From an uncultured Porphyromonadaceae bacterium (lineage in GTDB: Bacteria > Bacteroidota > Bacteroidia > Bacteroidales > Muribaculaceae), in NCBI GenBank assembly GCA_947176355.1, contig CAMWQY010000182.1, positions 1 to 5,662 of the forward strand: 5,662 bases of DNA, given 5' to 3'. Made by a program: the position numbers and the translations under genes. The notes below the pieces were generated by a model. It saw only the letters and a program-made list of their open reading frames with translations, was not told the origin of the DNA and did no database searches. Shown piece after piece: positions 4,469-5,662 of the stretch. The stretch's first letter is position 1. Every line of letters begins with the position of its first letter.

Positions 4469-5632
4469 ATGTACAATTTCAAATACGTTTTTGCCCAATT
4501 GGTGGCTTTCATGAACAGAAGCAAGTTCAACAGAATCGTGACCAAGTATAACGGCGATCGATATGTGAAGCACTTCACATGCTGGAACCAACTACTTGCA
4601 ATGATGTTTGGCCAATTATGTAACCGGGCAAGTCTGCGGGATCTCATCACCATTCTTGATGCCCATTATTCCAAATGGTACCATCTCGGATTTGGTCGCA
4701 GTGTCTCCAAGACTAATCTTGCATACGCAAATCAGAATCGGGATTATCGAATCTTCGAGGATTTTGCCTATTACATGGTAGCGGAGGCTCGAGACAAACG
4801 AAAAACCAAGATCTTCGAGTTGCAGGGGAACGTATATGCGTTCGACTCCACTACGATAGATCTATGCCTGGCTGTATTCTGGTGGGCAAAGTTCCGTAAG
4901 AAGAAAGGAGGTGTGAAAGTTCACACTCTATACGATGTGGAAACTCAGATTCCAACTTTCTTCCATATCACGACCGCTTCTGTACATGATTCCAAGGCCA
5001 TGGATGCAATTCCCTATGAACAAGGATCCTATTATATCTTTGACAGAGCATACAATGATTTAAAACGACTGTATAAGATACATACGATTGAAGCCTTTTT
5101 CGTTGTCAGAGCCAAGAAGAACCTACAATACAAAATGACAAAATGGAAGCGAAGACTTCCCCATAATGTATTGCCGGATGCAACTATTGAGCTGGCGGGG
5201 TTTTATCCAAAGAAACATTATCCGGAACATCTGCGTCTGATCAGATATTGGGATGATGACCAAAAGCGGGAATTTATGTTTCTTACCAATGACTTCTCGT
5301 TGTCAGCATTGCAGGTCGCGGATCTTTACAAGAACAGATGGCAGGTGGAACTGTTTTTCAAATGGCTCAAACAGCATCTGAAGATAAAGAAGTTCTGGGG
5401 AACTTCAGAGAATGCTGTGCGTATCCAGATTTATTGCGCAATATGTGCTTACTGCCTTGTTGCAATCGTACAGCATGACATGAAGATTGAGCGTTCAACC
5501 TATGAGGTCCTTCAAATAATAGGAGCGTCTTTGACAGATACCTCTCATTTGGTCGATCTCTTCGACAAAACTAAATCTCAAAATTTCAAGGTTCTCTCAG
5601 ACCACAATGGGCCTAATTTATTTAATTTTTAA
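4469..5632 (+). CDS. IS4-family DDE transposase with DUF4372-like N-terminus
   Basis: A 387-aa transposase catalysing cut-and-paste movement of the surrounding IS. Residues 1 to about 75 (MYNFKYVFAQLVAFMNRSKF, then HFTCWNQLLAMMFGQLCNRASLRDL) match the DUF4372 N-terminal domain. A DDE_Tnp_1 catalytic domain follows: D126 in YAFDSTTIDL, D192 in YIFDRAYNDL and E294. E294 lies in the IS4 signature Y-(2)-R-(3)-E-(6)-K, seen as Y287, R290, E294 and K301. All catalytic residues are present, with no frameshift or internal stop. The length (about 380-400 aa) is normal for the group. The ATG at 4469 is preferred because MYNFKYVFAQL is the usual beginning of these proteins; a second Met at residue 15 would cut off conserved residues. 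No Shine-Dalgarno sequence is seen. The stop lies 9 bp before the terminal repeat region, giving a compact element. It is probably functional. Confidence 0.95.
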   Translation: MYNFKYVFAQLVAFMNRSKFNRIVTKYNGDRYVKHFTCWNQLLAMMFGQLCNRASLRDLITILDAHYSKWYHLGFGRSVSKTNLAYANQNRDYRIFEDFAYYMVAEARDKRKTKIFELQGNVYAFDSTTIDLCLAVFWWAKFRKKKGGVKVHTLYDVETQIPTFFHITTASVHDSKAMDAIPYEQGSYYIFDRAYNDLKRLYKIHTIEAFFVVRAKKNLQYKMTKWKRRLPHNVLPDATIELAGFYPKKHYPEHLRLIRYWDDDQKREFMFLTNDFSLSALQVADLYKNRWQVELFFKWLKQHLKIKKFWGTSENAVRIQIYCAICAYCLVAIVQHDMKIERSTYEVLQIIGASLTDTSHLVDLFDKTKSQNFKVLSDHNGPNLFNF

Positions 5633-5637
5633 CCAGC

Positions 5638-5653
5638 TCCCATTTTTATGGGA
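5638..5653 (+). terminator. Hairpin within the IS right end, possible transposase terminator
   Basis: Perfect TCCCAT and ATGGGA arms enclose a TTTT loop 5 bp past the transposase stop, overlapping the right terminal repeat. The left terminal repeat lacks the second arm, so only the right end can fold. There is no downstream T-run, so it could equally be a transposase-recognition asymmetry rather than a terminator. Confidence 0.4.
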
Positions 5654-5662
5654 CACTAGTGA
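5642..5662 (-). repeat. IS right terminal inverted repeat
   Basis: Read on the minus strand from the window edge it starts TCACTAGTGTCCCATA and ends AAAAT, matching the left end at 18 of 21 positions. The alignment still holds at the last base of the window, so the repeat may continue beyond it. Confidence 0.75.

Larger units (their letters stand above)
4347..5662 (+). mobile_element. IS4-family insertion sequence (DUF4372-type transposase), apparently intact
   Basis: At least 1316 bp, bounded by imperfect 21-bp terminal inverted repeats (18 of 21 identical) around one full-length transposase gene. The left end lies 16 bp upstream of the 46-aa ORF. The right end coincides with, or runs past, the last base of the window, so the exact outer tip and any target-site duplication cannot be read. 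The core shared by both ends is TGTCCCAT. I cannot name the element or match it to a registered IS. Confidence 0.85.

Noticed and set aside
1..5662. CRISPR array, tRNA, rRNA or riboswitch
   Set aside because: No regularly spaced repeats, tRNA-like cloverleaf or conserved rRNA/riboswitch sequence was seen on either strand.

Overview
The window looks like chromosomal DNA from an anaerobic Bacteroidales bacterium (Bacteroides, Parabacteroides, Prevotella, Muribaculaceae or similar; genus not resolvable here). Reasons: AT-rich leaders without Shine-Dalgarno sequences, two -7 boxes that match the Bacteroides TAnnTTTG consensus exactly, a Ser-type sulfatase with its radical-SAM maturase, and an IS4-family transposase with a DUF4372-like N-terminus.

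Layout. Positions 1-74 are non-coding, with an imperfect hairpin. Positions 75-2619 (minus strand, visibly GC-richer than the rest) form a two-gene operon: an exported S1-type sulfatase, then an anaerobic sulfatase-maturating enzyme (anSME). The genes overlap by 8 bp (ATGAATGA). Positions 2620-2939 are intergenic, with the sulfatase promoter, two small inverted repeats, a stretch open on both strands that may be a gene remnant, and a strong hairpin that probably terminates the next gene. Positions 2940-4330 (minus strand, AT-rich) hold an unrecognised accessory cluster: a 46-aa ORF, a 48-aa ORF and a 312-aa protein, none of which I can assign to a family. A near-exact 16-17 bp direct repeat flanks the 48-aa and 312-aa genes. 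Positions 4347-5662 (plus strand) are an apparently intact IS4-family element with 21-bp terminal inverted repeats (18/21 identical). Its outer end may coincide with the window edge.

How the genes work together. The sulfatase has Ser79 in the S-x-P-S-R motif, so it would need the co-transcribed anSME to convert that serine to formylglycine before export. The pair is a self-contained unit for desulfating a host or dietary sulfated compound; the substrate cannot be read from sequence. The AT-rich cluster plus IS looks like accessory DNA placed beside this operon. The IS ends 16 bp upstream of the first small ORF, so it has probably replaced or changed that ORF's promoter.

The best candidate for something undescribed is the block of two tiny proteins and the 312-aa protein, with its repeat boundaries and terminal hairpin. 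I can describe it but not assign a function.
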